64,000 nucleotides of DNA from Ichthyenterobacterium magnum (GCF_003610635.1 NZ_RAQJ01000003.1:352264-416263); one strand, 5' to 3'; counted from the first letter of the stretch, positions 52,000 through 60,714 are shown. Numbers and translations: made by a program. The notes: generated by a model from the sequence alone, not told the origin.

Positions 52000-52426
52000 A
52001 AGAATCAAAAGGCTTAGAACCAAGAGACAAAACTAAAAAGTAAAACTATGCATAATTTCAAGAAGCTAAAGATTTGGAATGAAAGTATGGAACTTGTTTC
52101 AGGATCTTATAAAATAACCCGAAGTTTTCCTAAGTATGAAACTTATGGATTAATGAGCCAAATGAATAGATATGCTGTTTCAATTCCTTCAAATATATCT
52201 GAAGGCTCTAGCAAAAGTTCAAGTAAACACTTTGCAAATTACTTAGAGCATAGTTTAGGTTCTGCATTCGAATGGGAAACACAATTGAATGTGGCTTTTA
52301 ATGAAAGCTATATTACAGAAGAAAAATTTAAAGAATTAGAAGGCAAAATAAAACAAATACAAAAAATGATTTCAAGTTTCAAATCTGGACTTTAACAGTC
52401 TTGATTCTTGGTTCTTGAATCTATTA
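52000..52426. repeat. Four-helix-bundle gene cassette flanked by inverted degenerate heptamers
   Basis: On the right side (plus strand) TCTTGAT, TCTTGGT, TCTTGAA, TCTATTA run from 52399 to 52426, immediately after the gene's stop. On the left side the complementary motif AGAACCAAGA (52016-52025) is the exact reverse complement of TCTTGGTTCT (52406-52415), within a similar period-7 stretch 52000-52040. The repeats thus bracket the 115-codon gene as inverted arms, between thiolase and acyl-CoA dehydrogenase. Confidence 0.6.
52048..52395 (+). CDS. Four-helix-bundle protein (23S rRNA intervening-sequence protein family)
   Basis: 115-residue all-helical protein. Recognisable family features: NFKKLKIWNESMELVSGSYK (residues 3-22), FPKYETYGLMSQMNRYAVSI (about 29-48), and PSNISEGSSKSSSKHFANYL (about 49-68) with the conserved IxEGxxR/K-like and SLGSAFEWETQL region. 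The family (S23 IVP) was first found in insertions of 23S rRNA genes and is related to the Avd accessory protein of diversity-generating retroelements. Its function when free-standing is unknown. It has no metabolic link to the surrounding beta-oxidation genes, so it looks like an inserted unit. No reverse transcriptase or variable repeat was found nearby. Confidence 0.85.
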   Translation: MHNFKKLKIWNESMELVSGSYKITRSFPKYETYGLMSQMNRYAVSIPSNISEGSSKSSSKHFANYLEHSLGSAFEWETQLNVAFNESYITEEKFKELEGKIKQIQKMISSFKSGL

Positions 52427-52436
52427 ATCTTAAAAA

Positions 52437-54245
52437 ATGGAAACAACAGAAAAAGACATACTAAGAGGCGGACAATTCCTAGTAAAAGAAACAAAATGCG
52501 AAGACGTATTTACTCCTGAAGATTTTTCAGAAGAACAAACGATGATGAAAGAAGCGGTTATGGAATTCAATGACCGTGAAATTATTCCTCATAAAAACAG
52601 ATTTGAAGCAAAAGATTACGCCTTAACTGAAGAAGTGATGCGTAAAGCAGGTGAGCTTGGATTTTTAGGTGTTGCTGTTCCCGAAGCTTATGGTGGACTA
52701 GGAATGGGATTTGTATCTACATGTCTTACATGTGATTATATTTCATCTGGAACTGGTTCATTTAGTACTGCTTTTGGTGCGCATACGGGAATTGGAACCA
52801 TGCCAATTACCTTATATGGTACTGAAGAGCAAAAACAAAAATATGTCCCAAAATTAGCAACTGGCGAATGGTTTGGGGCCTATTGCTTAACTGAACCTGG
52901 AGCAGGTTCTGATGCTAACTCTGGTAAAACAACTGCCGAATTATCTGCAGATGGAAAATCATATAAAATAAATGGGCAAAAAATGTGGATTTCAAACGCA
53001 GGCTTCTGTAGTTTAATGATTGTTTTTGCACGTATTGAAGATGATAAAAATATTACTGGGTTTATTGTAGAATATGATGGAGAAAATCCAAATGGCATTA
53101 CTCTTGGTGAAGAAGAACACAAATTAGGAATTAGAGCTAGTTCTACACGTCAAGTATTTTTTAACGATACTGTTGTTCCTGTAGAAAATATGTTAGCTGG
53201 TCGTGGTGAAGGTTTTAAAATTGCCATGAATGCATTAAACGTAGGTCGTATAAAATTAGCTGCTGCTTGTTTAGACTCTCAACGTCGTATACTTACAACT
53301 GCAGTAAATTACGCAAACGAACGTAAACAATTTAAAACACCAATTGCAGATTTTGGTGCTATTAAAACCAAATTAGCACAAATGGCAACTAGTGCTTATG
53401 CTGGCGAATCGGCAACATACAGAGCTGCAAAAAACATTGAAGATCGTATTGCTATTCGTGAAGCGTCTGGAAACTCTCACCAGGAAGCAGAACTTAAAGG
53501 TGTAGAAGAATATGCTATTGAATGTTCTATATTAAAAGTAGCGGTATCAGAAGATGTACAAAATGGGGCAGATGAAGGCATTCAGATTTTTGGAGGTATG
53601 GGATTCTCTGAAGAAACGCCTATGGAAGCCGCTTGGAGAGATGCTCGTATTGCTCGTATTTATGAAGGAACCAACGAAATCAACAGAATGCTATCTGTTG
53701 GTATGTTAGTTAAAAAAGCTATGAAAGGCCATGTAGACTTATTAAATCCTGCAATGAAAGTACAAGAAGAATTAATGGGAATTCCTTCGTTTGAAACACC
53801 TGATTATTCTGAGCTATTTTCTGAAGAAAAGGCGATGATTGCTAAGCTTAAAAAAGTGTTCTTAATGGTAGCTGGAGCTGCTGTTCAAAAATTCGGACAA
53901 GAATTAGAAGAACACCAACAATTACTAATTGCTGCTGCAGATATTTTAATTGAAATATATATGGCAGAATCAGCAGTTTTAAGAACCGAAAAGAATGCAA
54001 AACGTTATGGCGCAGATTCTCAATCGGTACAAATAGCAATGTCTAAATTGTATTTATATAATGCTATAAATATCATCGAAGATAAAGGTAAAGAAAGCAT
54101 CATTTCTTTTGCTGAAGGTGATGAACAACGTATGATGCTTATGGGATTAAAACGTTTCACTAAATATCAAAACTATCCAGATATTGTTGATTTAAGAAAT
54201 GAGATTGCTGAAAAAGTAAAAGCTGAAAACAAATATTGTTTTTAA
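52437..54245 (+). CDS. Acyl-CoA dehydrogenase
   Basis: 602-residue acyl-CoA dehydrogenase, longer than the ~380-residue core, with a C-terminal extension as in VLCAD-type and FadE-like enzymes. N-terminal domain: FSEEQTMMKEAVMEFNDREI (about residues 28-47), LGFLGVAVPEAYGGLGMGFV. Middle domain: CLTEPGAGSDANSGKT (about 150-165) and KMWISNAGFC. C-domain: RKQFKTPIADFGAIKTKLAQ, IQIFGGMGFSEETPMEAAWR and RIARIYEGTNEINRM, containing the EGTNEI stretch with the catalytic Glu. It oxidises acyl-CoA to enoyl-CoA using FAD. It ends the beta-oxidation run, followed by a strong terminator. Confidence 0.94.
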   Translation: METTEKDILRGGQFLVKETKCEDVFTPEDFSEEQTMMKEAVMEFNDREIIPHKNRFEAKDYALTEEVMRKAGELGFLGVAVPEAYGGLGMGFVSTCLTCDYISSGTGSFSTAFGAHTGIGTMPITLYGTEEQKQKYVPKLATGEWFGAYCLTEPGAGSDANSGKTTAELSADGKSYKINGQKMWISNAGFCSLMIVFARIEDDKNITGFIVEYDGENPNGITLGEEEHKLGIRASSTRQVFFNDTVVPVENMLAGRGEGFKIAMNALNVGRIKLAAACLDSQRRILTTAVNYANERKQFKTPIADFGAIKTKLAQMATSAYAGESATYRAAKNIEDRIAIREASGNSHQEAELKGVEEYAIECSILKVAVSEDVQNGADEGIQIFGGMGFSEETPMEAAWRDARIARIYEGTNEINRMLSVGMLVKKAMKGHVDLLNPAMKVQEELMGIPSFETPDYSELFSEEKAMIAKLKKVFLMVAGAAVQKFGQELEEHQQLLIAAADILIEIYMAESAVLRTEKNAKRYGADSQSVQIAMSKLYLYNAINIIEDKGKESIISFAEGDEQRMMLMGLKRFTKYQNYPDIVDLRNEIAEKVKAENKYCF

Positions 54246-54275
54246 AGTTAGACTAGCTTCAAATTTTAGAAACAA

Positions 54276-54309
54276 AAAAAGCCAATTCGAAATACCGAAT
54301 TGGCTTTTT
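54276..54309 (+). terminator. Rho-independent terminator of the beta-oxidation genes
   Basis: Perfect 14-bp stem AAAAAGCCAATTCG / CGAATTGGCTTTTT with a 6-nt loop, 31 bp after the acyl-CoA dehydrogenase gene. Confidence 0.92.
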
Positions 54310-54350
54310 ATATTTATTATCTTTAAAAAATTTAATCACATACTAATACT

Positions 54351-55628
54351 ATGAAATTATATTTTTCAGCTTTATGTTTTCTTTTTTTTGTATTTGGTTT
54401 TTCTCAAACCAACACAGAAATTTTTCTTTTTGATTTAGAAAATAACAGTTCCATGATTGAACTGAAAAACGTCAAAAATCTTTCAAATAATGAAGGTTAT
54501 GATAACCAACCTTCTTTTATAAATGATAGATATATTGTATTTGCCTCAATGAGAAATGGGCAAACAGATATTGCAAAATACGATACACGGTATGATTCAA
54601 AATCTTGGGTAAACTTTAGCGAAGGTGGAGAATATACGCCATTAAAAATCCCCCATAAAGATGAAGTTTCTGCAGTACGCTTAGATAAAGATGGTAAACA
54701 ACGCTTGTATACTTATAATTTACGAAATGGAGAATCTAAAGAACTTATTAATAATTTAGTTGTCGCTTATTACACTTGGTATAATAAACACACTGTGGTT
54801 TCTGCCGTGATTGAAAAAGAGCAATTAAACCTATTTGTAAGTAACCTTCTAGATGGAAGCAATATAAAACATGCAACCAATGTCGGGCGCTCATTTCATA
54901 GAATACCTAATAGCAATCTAGTAAGTTTTATTTCAAAAGAAAATAAAAATCAATGGCAAATAAAATCACTTAATCCATTAACAGGAAAAACAAAAGTTAT
55001 TGCAAATACTATACAAGATGTCGAAGATATTTGCTGGTTAGATAGCAAAACATTATTATCTGGAAAAAATAATTTACTATATAAACTAAGACTAAAAACA
55101 GATACTAGTTGGAAACAGATAGCCAATTTAGGTTCAGATGGTATTACAAAAATCACACGTTTAATTGTTAATACTGAAGGTAACAAATTGCTCATAGCAG
55201 GTGATGTTAGCACTCAAAAAGAAGCAACCAAAGAAACTGAAGATATTTCAGAAGAAAGCTCAGACAATTCAAATACAAATTCTGAAAACACAACTAATGA
55301 AACAAATATTGAATCCATAATTCAAAGAAATCTTAATGCTTACAATGCAAGAGACATTAATGCTTTTATGAAAGATTATGCAGATGATGTAAAACTATAC
55401 CAGTATCCAAACACCCTGCAAACAGAAGGCAAAGAAGCTATGCGAAAAAACTATAACGATTGGTTTAATCGAGTTAAAGATTTAAGAGCGTTTGTTAAAA
55501 AGAGAATTATATTTGGCAATAAAGTTATAGATGAAGAGCAAGTCACTGCAAACGGACAAATTTTAAATGTTGTAGCCATTTATGAAGTTAAAAACGGTAA
55601 AATTATTAAAGTAACTTTTATGCAATAA
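54351..55628 (+). CDS. Exported TolB-like beta-propeller fused to a SnoaL/NTF2-like domain
   Basis: 425-residue exported protein. The signal peptide ends FGFSQ. Residues about 25-285 form WD40/TolB-like repeats: LSNNEGYDNQPSFINDRYIV, YIVFASMRNGQTDIAKYDTR, VSAVRLDKDGKQRLYTYNLR, LLIAGDVS. A low-complexity acidic Ser/Thr/Asn linker follows (about 288-320). The C-terminus (about 321-425) is an NTF2/SnoaL-like fold: IIQRNLNAYNARDINAFMKD, YADDVKLYQYP, MRKNYNDWFNRVKDL, VVAIYEVKNGKIIKVTFM. Neither half reveals an active site with certainty. The combination is uncommon. A decayed small gene follows 3 bp after its stop. Confidence 0.75.
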   Translation: MKLYFSALCFLFFVFGFSQTNTEIFLFDLENNSSMIELKNVKNLSNNEGYDNQPSFINDRYIVFASMRNGQTDIAKYDTRYDSKSWVNFSEGGEYTPLKIPHKDEVSAVRLDKDGKQRLYTYNLRNGESKELINNLVVAYYTWYNKHTVVSAVIEKEQLNLFVSNLLDGSNIKHATNVGRSFHRIPNSNLVSFISKENKNQWQIKSLNPLTGKTKVIANTIQDVEDICWLDSKTLLSGKNNLLYKLRLKTDTSWKQIANLGSDGITKITRLIVNTEGNKLLIAGDVSTQKEATKETEDISEESSDNSNTNSENTTNETNIESIIQRNLNAYNARDINAFMKDYADDVKLYQYPNTLQTEGKEAMRKNYNDWFNRVKDLRAFVKKRIIFGNKVIDEEQVTANGQILNVVAIYEVKNGKIIKVTFMQ

Positions 55629-55631
55629 CTT

Positions 55632-55874
55632 ATGAAAAAATTAGCATTTATATTACTCGTATTAATTGGTACAAATAGTTTTAGCTAAAACAAAATCACA
55701 TTAGAACCTAAATTAGAAAATTGTGCTTGGATTGCAGGTAACTGAAAAGGTGAAGTCAAACTAAAGAAAAGCAACCCTTAAGGCTGTTTAATGATAGATA
55801 CCAAAATAAATGTTGATGCAGATATTAAAAATAAAGATACAATTGAAACTGTAAAGTTTAACTATAAAAAATAA
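55632..55874 (+). pseudogene. Decayed small exported protein (DUF6265-like remnant)
   Basis: A single frame from ATG 55632 to TAA 55872 is interrupted by three internal stops. It begins with an intact signal peptide (MKKLAFILLVLIG...SFS) directly followed by TAA where CAA (Gln) would be expected. It continues NKITLEPKLENCAWIAGN, then TGA where TGG (Trp) fits, KGEVKLKKSNP, then TAA, and closes with a beta-strand-like IETVKFNYKK. The CAWIAGxWKG sequence matches the start of DUF6265 proteins, most of whose middle is missing. Substitutions plus a large deletion indicate loss, not recoding. Confidence 0.7.
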
Positions 55875-55878
55875 CACA

Positions 55879-56457
55879 TTGAATTCAGATATTCTAGAAC
55901 TATACTTTAAAACAGATACCGAATGGCGAAACTGGTTGATAAAAAATCATAACGCCTCAAAAGGTGTATATCTTATCTTCTATAAACTAGAAACAAAAAC
56001 CCCAACCATGCGCTGGGAAGAAGCTGTTAAAGTTGCTCTTTGCTATGGCTGGATAGATTCTACAGTAAAAAGTTTAGGAAATGGAAAACGAAGACAATAC
56101 TTTTCACCTCGTAACCCAAAAAGTGTTTGGAGTGCTTTAAACAAAAAATATATTATAGAATTAAGCGCAGCAAATCTTATACATGAAAGCGGGCTAAAGA
56201 GTATTGAAATAGGAAAGAAAAATGGAGGATGGACGGCATTAGACGATGTAGATAATGAAGTAATACCAGAGCAACTACAATTAGCCTTTAAAAAATCACC
56301 TAAAGCCTACTCTAATTACAAAAACTTCTCACCTTCTTATAGAAAAGGTTACTTATATTGGTTAAATTCAGCGAAGAGAGATACAACTAAACAAAAGCGA
56401 ATCACAGAAATCATTAAACTTTGTAATGCTAATATTAAGTCTAGAAGTGATTGGTAG
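55879..56457 (+). CDS. YdeI/OmpD-associated family protein
   Basis: 192-residue cytoplasmic protein. Family features: WRNWLIKNHNASKGVYLIFY (about residues 17-36), MRWEEAVKVALCYGWIDSTV (about 46-65), RRQYFSPRNPKSVWSALNKK (about 72-91) and AFKKSPKAYSNYKNFSPSYR then KGYLYWLNSAKRDTTKQKRI (about 138-177). The LCYGWIDS and RxSxWSxxNK-type motifs define the YdeI/OmpD-associated family, often annotated as bacteriocin-protection; the biochemical role is unclear. The start is a TTG at 55879; no ATG lies before the conserved region. Confidence 0.87.
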   Translation: MNSDILELYFKTDTEWRNWLIKNHNASKGVYLIFYKLETKTPTMRWEEAVKVALCYGWIDSTVKSLGNGKRRQYFSPRNPKSVWSALNKKYIIELSAANLIHESGLKSIEIGKKNGGWTALDDVDNEVIPEQLQLAFKKSPKAYSNYKNFSPSYRKGYLYWLNSAKRDTTKQKRITEIIKLCNANIKSRSDW

Positions 56458-56539
56458 ATATATTAACACGCTTTTACATCAATCACAATTAATTTTCATT
56501 AATTTTAATGCTTTCAAATTCCAATCAAAATTTAAATAA

Positions 56540-56625
56540 ATGAAATGTCCAAATTAATTTTTAACACCAAACAAAAAGTTAATTTGGCATTCCATGTAAC
56601 CACAAAAAACAATAAATATTAATAC
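56540..56625 (+). repeat. Leader repeat, third copy (86 bp), before the BNR-repeat protein gene
   Basis: Homologous to 38030-38119: it starts ATGAAATGTCCAAATTAATT, has the core GGCATTCCATGTAACCACAA and ends ATTAATAC before ATGAAA, the start of the downstream gene. Shared with the first copy are ATGAAA, AATTAATTTT, GTTAAT, TTCCATGT and ATTAA before the start codon. Confidence 0.65.
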
Positions 56626-59600
56626 ATGAAAAAGTTTTTTTCAATTGTAATGCTACTAAGTATTACGTTACTTTCTGCCCAAGAGTTTTCAATGAGTTTA
56701 GTAAAAAACATGGCACCAAGAAGTATAGGTCCAGGCGGAATGTCTGGTCGTGTTACTGCCATTGATGTTGTACATAGTAATCCAGATATAATGTACGTTG
56801 GCACAGCTTCTGGTGGTTTATGGAAATCTACTTCAGGTGGTGTGACATGGGACCCAATTTTTGAAAAAGAAGCTACAGCATCAATAGGAGCTGTTGCAAT
56901 TCAGCAATCAAATCCAAGTGTAATTTGGGTTGGTACAGGAGAAGGTAATCCAAGAAATAGTTTAAATGGTGGTTATGGTATTTATCGCACTTTAGATGGA
57001 GGAAAAAGCTGGTCTTTAATGGGATTAGAAAACACACGTCATATTCATCGTGTAATAATTGACCCTACAAATCCAGATGTAGTATATGCTGGAGCTATTG
57101 GATCGCCTTGGGGAGAACATCCAGAACGTGGTGTTTATAAAACTATTGATGGCGGAAAAACATGGAATAAAATACTATATGCAAATAATAAAACTGGAGC
57201 TGCAGATTTAGTTATGGATCCAACAAACCCTAACAAACTAATTGCTGCACTTTGGGAGCACAAGCGTGACCCTTGGTTTTTTAATTCTGGAGGTGAAGGC
57301 TCTGGTTTACACATCACTCATGATGGTGGAAAAACTTGGAAAAAACTAACAGAAAAAGATGGTTTACCAAAAGGAAACCTAGGTAGAATTGGTGTTGCTA
57401 TTGCACCAAGTAAACCTAATATTATCTACGCACTTATTGAAGCTGAAAAAAATGCCCTATATAAAAGTAAAGATGGAGGTTTTAAATGGCATAAAGTAAA
57501 CGACAAATCTAGCGGAAGAGGTTCTGATGGTATTGGGAATAGACCTTTTTATTATTCAGAGATCTATGTGGATCCACAAAATGAAAACCGTTTATATTCA
57601 ATTTACACTTATGTAAATGTTAGTGAAGATGGCGGAAAAAGTTTTAAACAGCTAATGCCAGCATATGGCGTAAGTAATGGTATTCACCCAGACCATCATG
57701 CTTGGTGGATACATCCAAAAAATGGAAACTTCATGATCGATGGTAATGATGGCGGTATGAATATCACCAAAGATGGTGGAGCATCTTGGCGTTTTATTGG
57801 CAACCTTCCAGTGGCTCAATTCTATCATATAAATGTAGATAATGAATACCCTTATAATGTATATGGAGGCATGCAAGATAATGGCTCTTGGAGAGGTCCT
57901 GCTTATGTATGGAAAGTTCAAGGTATTCGTAATAGTTATTGGCAAGAATTAAGTTTTGGTGATGGTTTTGATGTGGTTCCTGATAAAGACGATTCGCGTT
58001 ATGGTTGGTCTATGAGTCAACAAGGCTATGTAAGTCGTTACGATTGGCAAACTGGCAATAATTACTACGTAAGACCAACGCATCCAGAACCAAATGTAGA
58101 ACTTCGTTTTAACTGGAATTCTGCTATAAGTATAGACCCGTTTGATAATAGTACTATTTACTTCGGAAGTCAATTTGTACATAAATCTACAGATAAAGGT
58201 TTAACATGGACCATAATATCTGATGACTTATCTACCAACAACCCAGAAAAACTAAAACAAAATGAAAGTGGTGGTTTAACTATGGATGCTACAGGAGCAG
58301 AAAACCACTGTACTATTTTAGTTATAGAACCTTCAGTCTTAGAAAAAGACATGCTTTGGGTTAGTACTGATGATGGTCGCGTACATTATACGCTTAATGG
58401 CGGAGCATCATGGACAGATGTAACAAAAAACATTAAAGGATTACCTGCAGGAAGTTGGATTCCGCAAATAAAAGCATCAAATAAAAATAAAGGAGAAGCT
58501 TTACTAATTGCTAATGATTACAGACGATTTAATTACACGCCTTATGCTTATAGAACAAAAGATTATGGTAAAACTTGGCAACGCATTGTAGATAGCAATG
58601 ATGTACAAAGCTATACATTATCTATTGTTGAAGATATTGTTGAACCTAACCTTATGTTTTTAGGAACAGATGATGGTTTATATATATCGCTTAATGCTGG
58701 AGAACAATGGACTAAATGGACTGAAGGTTTTCCAACAGTTTCTGTAAAAGATTTAGTAATTCAACCACGTGAACACGATTTAGTTATTGGTACTTTTGGA
58801 AGAGCTGCTTGGGTTTTAGATGATATTAGGCCACTTAGAGCTATGGCGAAAAACAAAAGTGTTCTTAGTCAAAAATTAAAATTATTCTCACCTCCTACAG
58901 CTTATCAAGCAGCTTACCAACAACCAACAGGAAGTCGTTTTGGTGCTGATGCCATGTTTAGTGGAGAAAATAAAGGTGGCGGTGCTTTATTTAGTTATTA
59001 TGCTAAAATTGATAAAAAAGCTGACACAAAAAAGGAGAGCAATAAGGATACAGATGATGAATCAGATAAAAAAGAAGATAATGTTGTAAAATGGGATTCA
59101 TTAACATTAAATATTTATGATAACCAACGTTTAATTAGAACCTTAAAACAAAAAGCGCCTGACTCTACAGGAATTCATAAATGGACATGGTATATGGATG
59201 AAGCTGGTGTCTCTGGACCATCAAGAACCATTACCAAACAAACGCGTGAACCAAGTGGTGTACAAGTAAAACCAGGAACTTATAGAGCTGTTCTTAATTT
59301 TGGAGATCAAAAATCTGAAACACAAATTACCGTAAAATCAGACCCAAGAGTAGAAAAATCTTTAGCAAGTATTAATGAAGCTTATTCAGTTTCTAAAAAA
59401 ATTGAGGCGATGACAAAAACTACTGCAGATGCTGTTAAGCAGTTAGTTGAAAGTAAAAATGTTGCCGAAAAATTTCAATCAGATTTAAAAACTTTAGACA
59501 AAGAAAAGTATAAAGATGCTATAAAAGATTCTAAAGACATTATTAAAAAAATAAACGAACTTATTGATTTATATCTTGGGAAAGAAGACAAGCGTCAAGG

Positions 59601-59847
59601 CATTACAAATACATCTGTAGTAACTGTTAATGACCGTATTGGTAATGCTAGTTTTTATGCAAGCACTAGACCAAATGGCATAACAACAACTGAGACTATT
59701 TTAATAAAGCATGCCAAAAACGCCATAAATGATGCTTTAGATAAAACCAACACGTTCTTTAATGATGACTGGAAACCTTATCAAATGAAAATGGAAAACG
59801 TAAAAACCAATCCGTTTAAAGAATTAAAAACATTTAAATTAGATTAA
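56626..59847 (+). CDS. Exported BNR/VPS10-type beta-propeller protein (glycosyl-hydrolase-like)
   Basis: 1073-residue exported protein. The signal peptide ends LLSAQ. Many BNR/Asp-box blades follow, each with a SxDxGxxW-type turn: ASGGLWKSTSGGVTWDPIF, IYRTLDGGKSWSLMG, VYKTIDGGKTWNKIL, LHITHDGGKTWKKL, YKSKDGGFKWHKV, VSEDGGKSFKQL, ITKDGGASWRFIG, STDKGLTWTIIS, TLNGGASWTDV, TKDYGKTWQRIV, SLNAGEQWTKW. These form two propellers (about residues 20-750), like xyloglucanase or sortilin/VPS10 folds. A disordered Lys/Asp-rich stretch (about 805-825) and a helical C-terminal region follow. There is no T9SS signal. Bacteroidota annotations say glycosyl hydrolase, but activity is unproven. Confidence 0.85.
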   Translation: MKKFFSIVMLLSITLLSAQEFSMSLVKNMAPRSIGPGGMSGRVTAIDVVHSNPDIMYVGTASGGLWKSTSGGVTWDPIFEKEATASIGAVAIQQSNPSVIWVGTGEGNPRNSLNGGYGIYRTLDGGKSWSLMGLENTRHIHRVIIDPTNPDVVYAGAIGSPWGEHPERGVYKTIDGGKTWNKILYANNKTGAADLVMDPTNPNKLIAALWEHKRDPWFFNSGGEGSGLHITHDGGKTWKKLTEKDGLPKGNLGRIGVAIAPSKPNIIYALIEAEKNALYKSKDGGFKWHKVNDKSSGRGSDGIGNRPFYYSEIYVDPQNENRLYSIYTYVNVSEDGGKSFKQLMPAYGVSNGIHPDHHAWWIHPKNGNFMIDGNDGGMNITKDGGASWRFIGNLPVAQFYHINVDNEYPYNVYGGMQDNGSWRGPAYVWKVQGIRNSYWQELSFGDGFDVVPDKDDSRYGWSMSQQGYVSRYDWQTGNNYYVRPTHPEPNVELRFNWNSAISIDPFDNSTIYFGSQFVHKSTDKGLTWTIISDDLSTNNPEKLKQNESGGLTMDATGAENHCTILVIEPSVLEKDMLWVSTDDGRVHYTLNGGASWTDVTKNIKGLPAGSWIPQIKASNKNKGEALLIANDYRRFNYTPYAYRTKDYGKTWQRIVDSNDVQSYTLSIVEDIVEPNLMFLGTDDGLYISLNAGEQWTKWTEGFPTVSVKDLVIQPREHDLVIGTFGRAAWVLDDIRPLRAMAKNKSVLSQKLKLFSPPTAYQAAYQQPTGSRFGADAMFSGENKGGGALFSYYAKIDKKADTKKESNKDTDDESDKKEDNVVKWDSLTLNIYDNQRLIRTLKQKAPDSTGIHKWTWYMDEAGVSGPSRTITKQTREPSGVQVKPGTYRAVLNFGDQKSETQITVKSDPRVEKSLASINEAYSVSKKIEAMTKTTADAVKQLVESKNVAEKFQSDLKTLDKEKYKDAIKDSKDIIKKINELIDLYLGKEDKRQGITNTSVVTVNDRIGNASFYASTRPNGITTTETILIKHAKNAINDALDKTNTFFNDDWKPYQMKMENVKTNPFKELKTFKLD

Positions 59848-59919
59848 CGTATATAAACAAAGAAGTTTGGTAATCATCAAATAATGATTAATTTTAATAC
59901 ATATAAAACATATATAATA

Positions 59920-60555
59920 ATGAAAAAATCGATTTTTATTGTAGCCATATTAAGCTTAAGTATTATAACAGCTTGTAAAAATGATAAAAAAGAAACTGAG
60001 ACTGCTACTGAGGTAGTTACAGAACAAACTGAAGATGCTACTAAAAAAAGTAACGAAGTTACAACACCTAAAATAGCTAAAGAACGACCTTCATATTATA
60101 ATGAAAAGAAAGAATTAAGAGTTCAATTAGACCCTAAAAGCGGTAGTAGTGTAGAAGGAAAAGTACTATTTACTCAAGATAAAGGCATTGTAACTATGGT
60201 AGCCTTTTTTAAAGGTTTATCTGAAGGCACACACGCAATTCACTTACATGAAAAAGCAGATTGCTCTTCTGAAGATGGAAAATCTGCAGGAGGTCACTGG
60301 AATCCTACTGGACAACCACATGGTAAATGGGGAAGCACAGAAGGCTACCACAAAGGCGATATTGGAAACATAGAGGCAAATGCAAATGGTAGTGGTACAC
60401 TAACATTCTCAACTAGCGAGTGGTGTATTGGTTGTGGTGATAAAACTAAAGACATAGTAGGCAAAGGCATTATAGTTCATGCTGGAGCAGACGACTATTC
60501 ACAACCAACTGGAGCAGCTGGTGGACGCATGAGTTGTGGTGGCATCATTCAATAG
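59920..60555 (+). CDS. Copper/zinc superoxide dismutase family lipoprotein
   Basis: 211-residue lipoprotein from the ATG at 59920; an upstream in-frame ATG at 59884 adds a non-signal extension. Lipobox ITAC (Cys19), then a charged linker. SOD domain from about residue 64. Copper ligands: His108, His110, His126, His187. Zinc ligands: His126, His134, His144, Asp147. Disulfide pair Cys115-Cys206; active-site Arg203. All metal residues are present, so dismutation of superoxide is expected. An extra CIGC (residues 169-172) lies in the loop before the last copper His, which could form a second disulfide or bind metal. Confidence 0.92.
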   Translation: MKKSIFIVAILSLSIITACKNDKKETETATEVVTEQTEDATKKSNEVTTPKIAKERPSYYNEKKELRVQLDPKSGSSVEGKVLFTQDKGIVTMVAFFKGLSEGTHAIHLHEKADCSSEDGKSAGGHWNPTGQPHGKWGSTEGYHKGDIGNIEANANGSGTLTFSTSEWCIGCGDKTKDIVGKGIIVHAGADDYSQPTGAAGGRMSCGGIIQ

Positions 60556-60576
60556 TTTTAAAAAAGAAAACATATA

Positions 60577-60714
60577 AAAGAAGCTGTATAAAAAGTGATT
60601 TGATTGTCATTTTGAGCGGAGTCGAAAAATCTCAATTATCTATAAATCAAAATTTTGATTTTATTGCGATTCTTCATTTTCATTCAGAATGACATTTTTT
60701 ATACAGCCTCTTTA
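60577..60714 (+). repeat. Palindromic intergenic repeat, full copy (3 of 3)
   Basis: Outer arms AAGCTGTATAAAAAGTG and CATTTTTTATACAGCCTC pair. Inside, GTCATTTTGAGCGGAGTCGA and CATTCAGAATGAC correspond to the copy at 17389. Same orientation as the other two copies. The repeat separates the SOD gene from the LETM1-related gene. Confidence 0.8.

Noticed and set aside
52048..52395. Diversity-generating retroelement suggested by the Avd-related four-helix-bundle protein
   Set aside because: No reverse transcriptase, template repeat or variable repeat was found in the window.
55632..55874. Stop-codon readthrough or selenoprotein in the small exported frame
   Set aside because: Stops are of two kinds (TAA and TGA) and most of the family domain is missing, so decay is the simpler explanation.
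59848..59919. A possible fourth leader repeat before the SOD gene
   Set aside because: It shares only AATTTTAATACAT-like AT-rich stretches and lacks the TTCCATGTNACC core.
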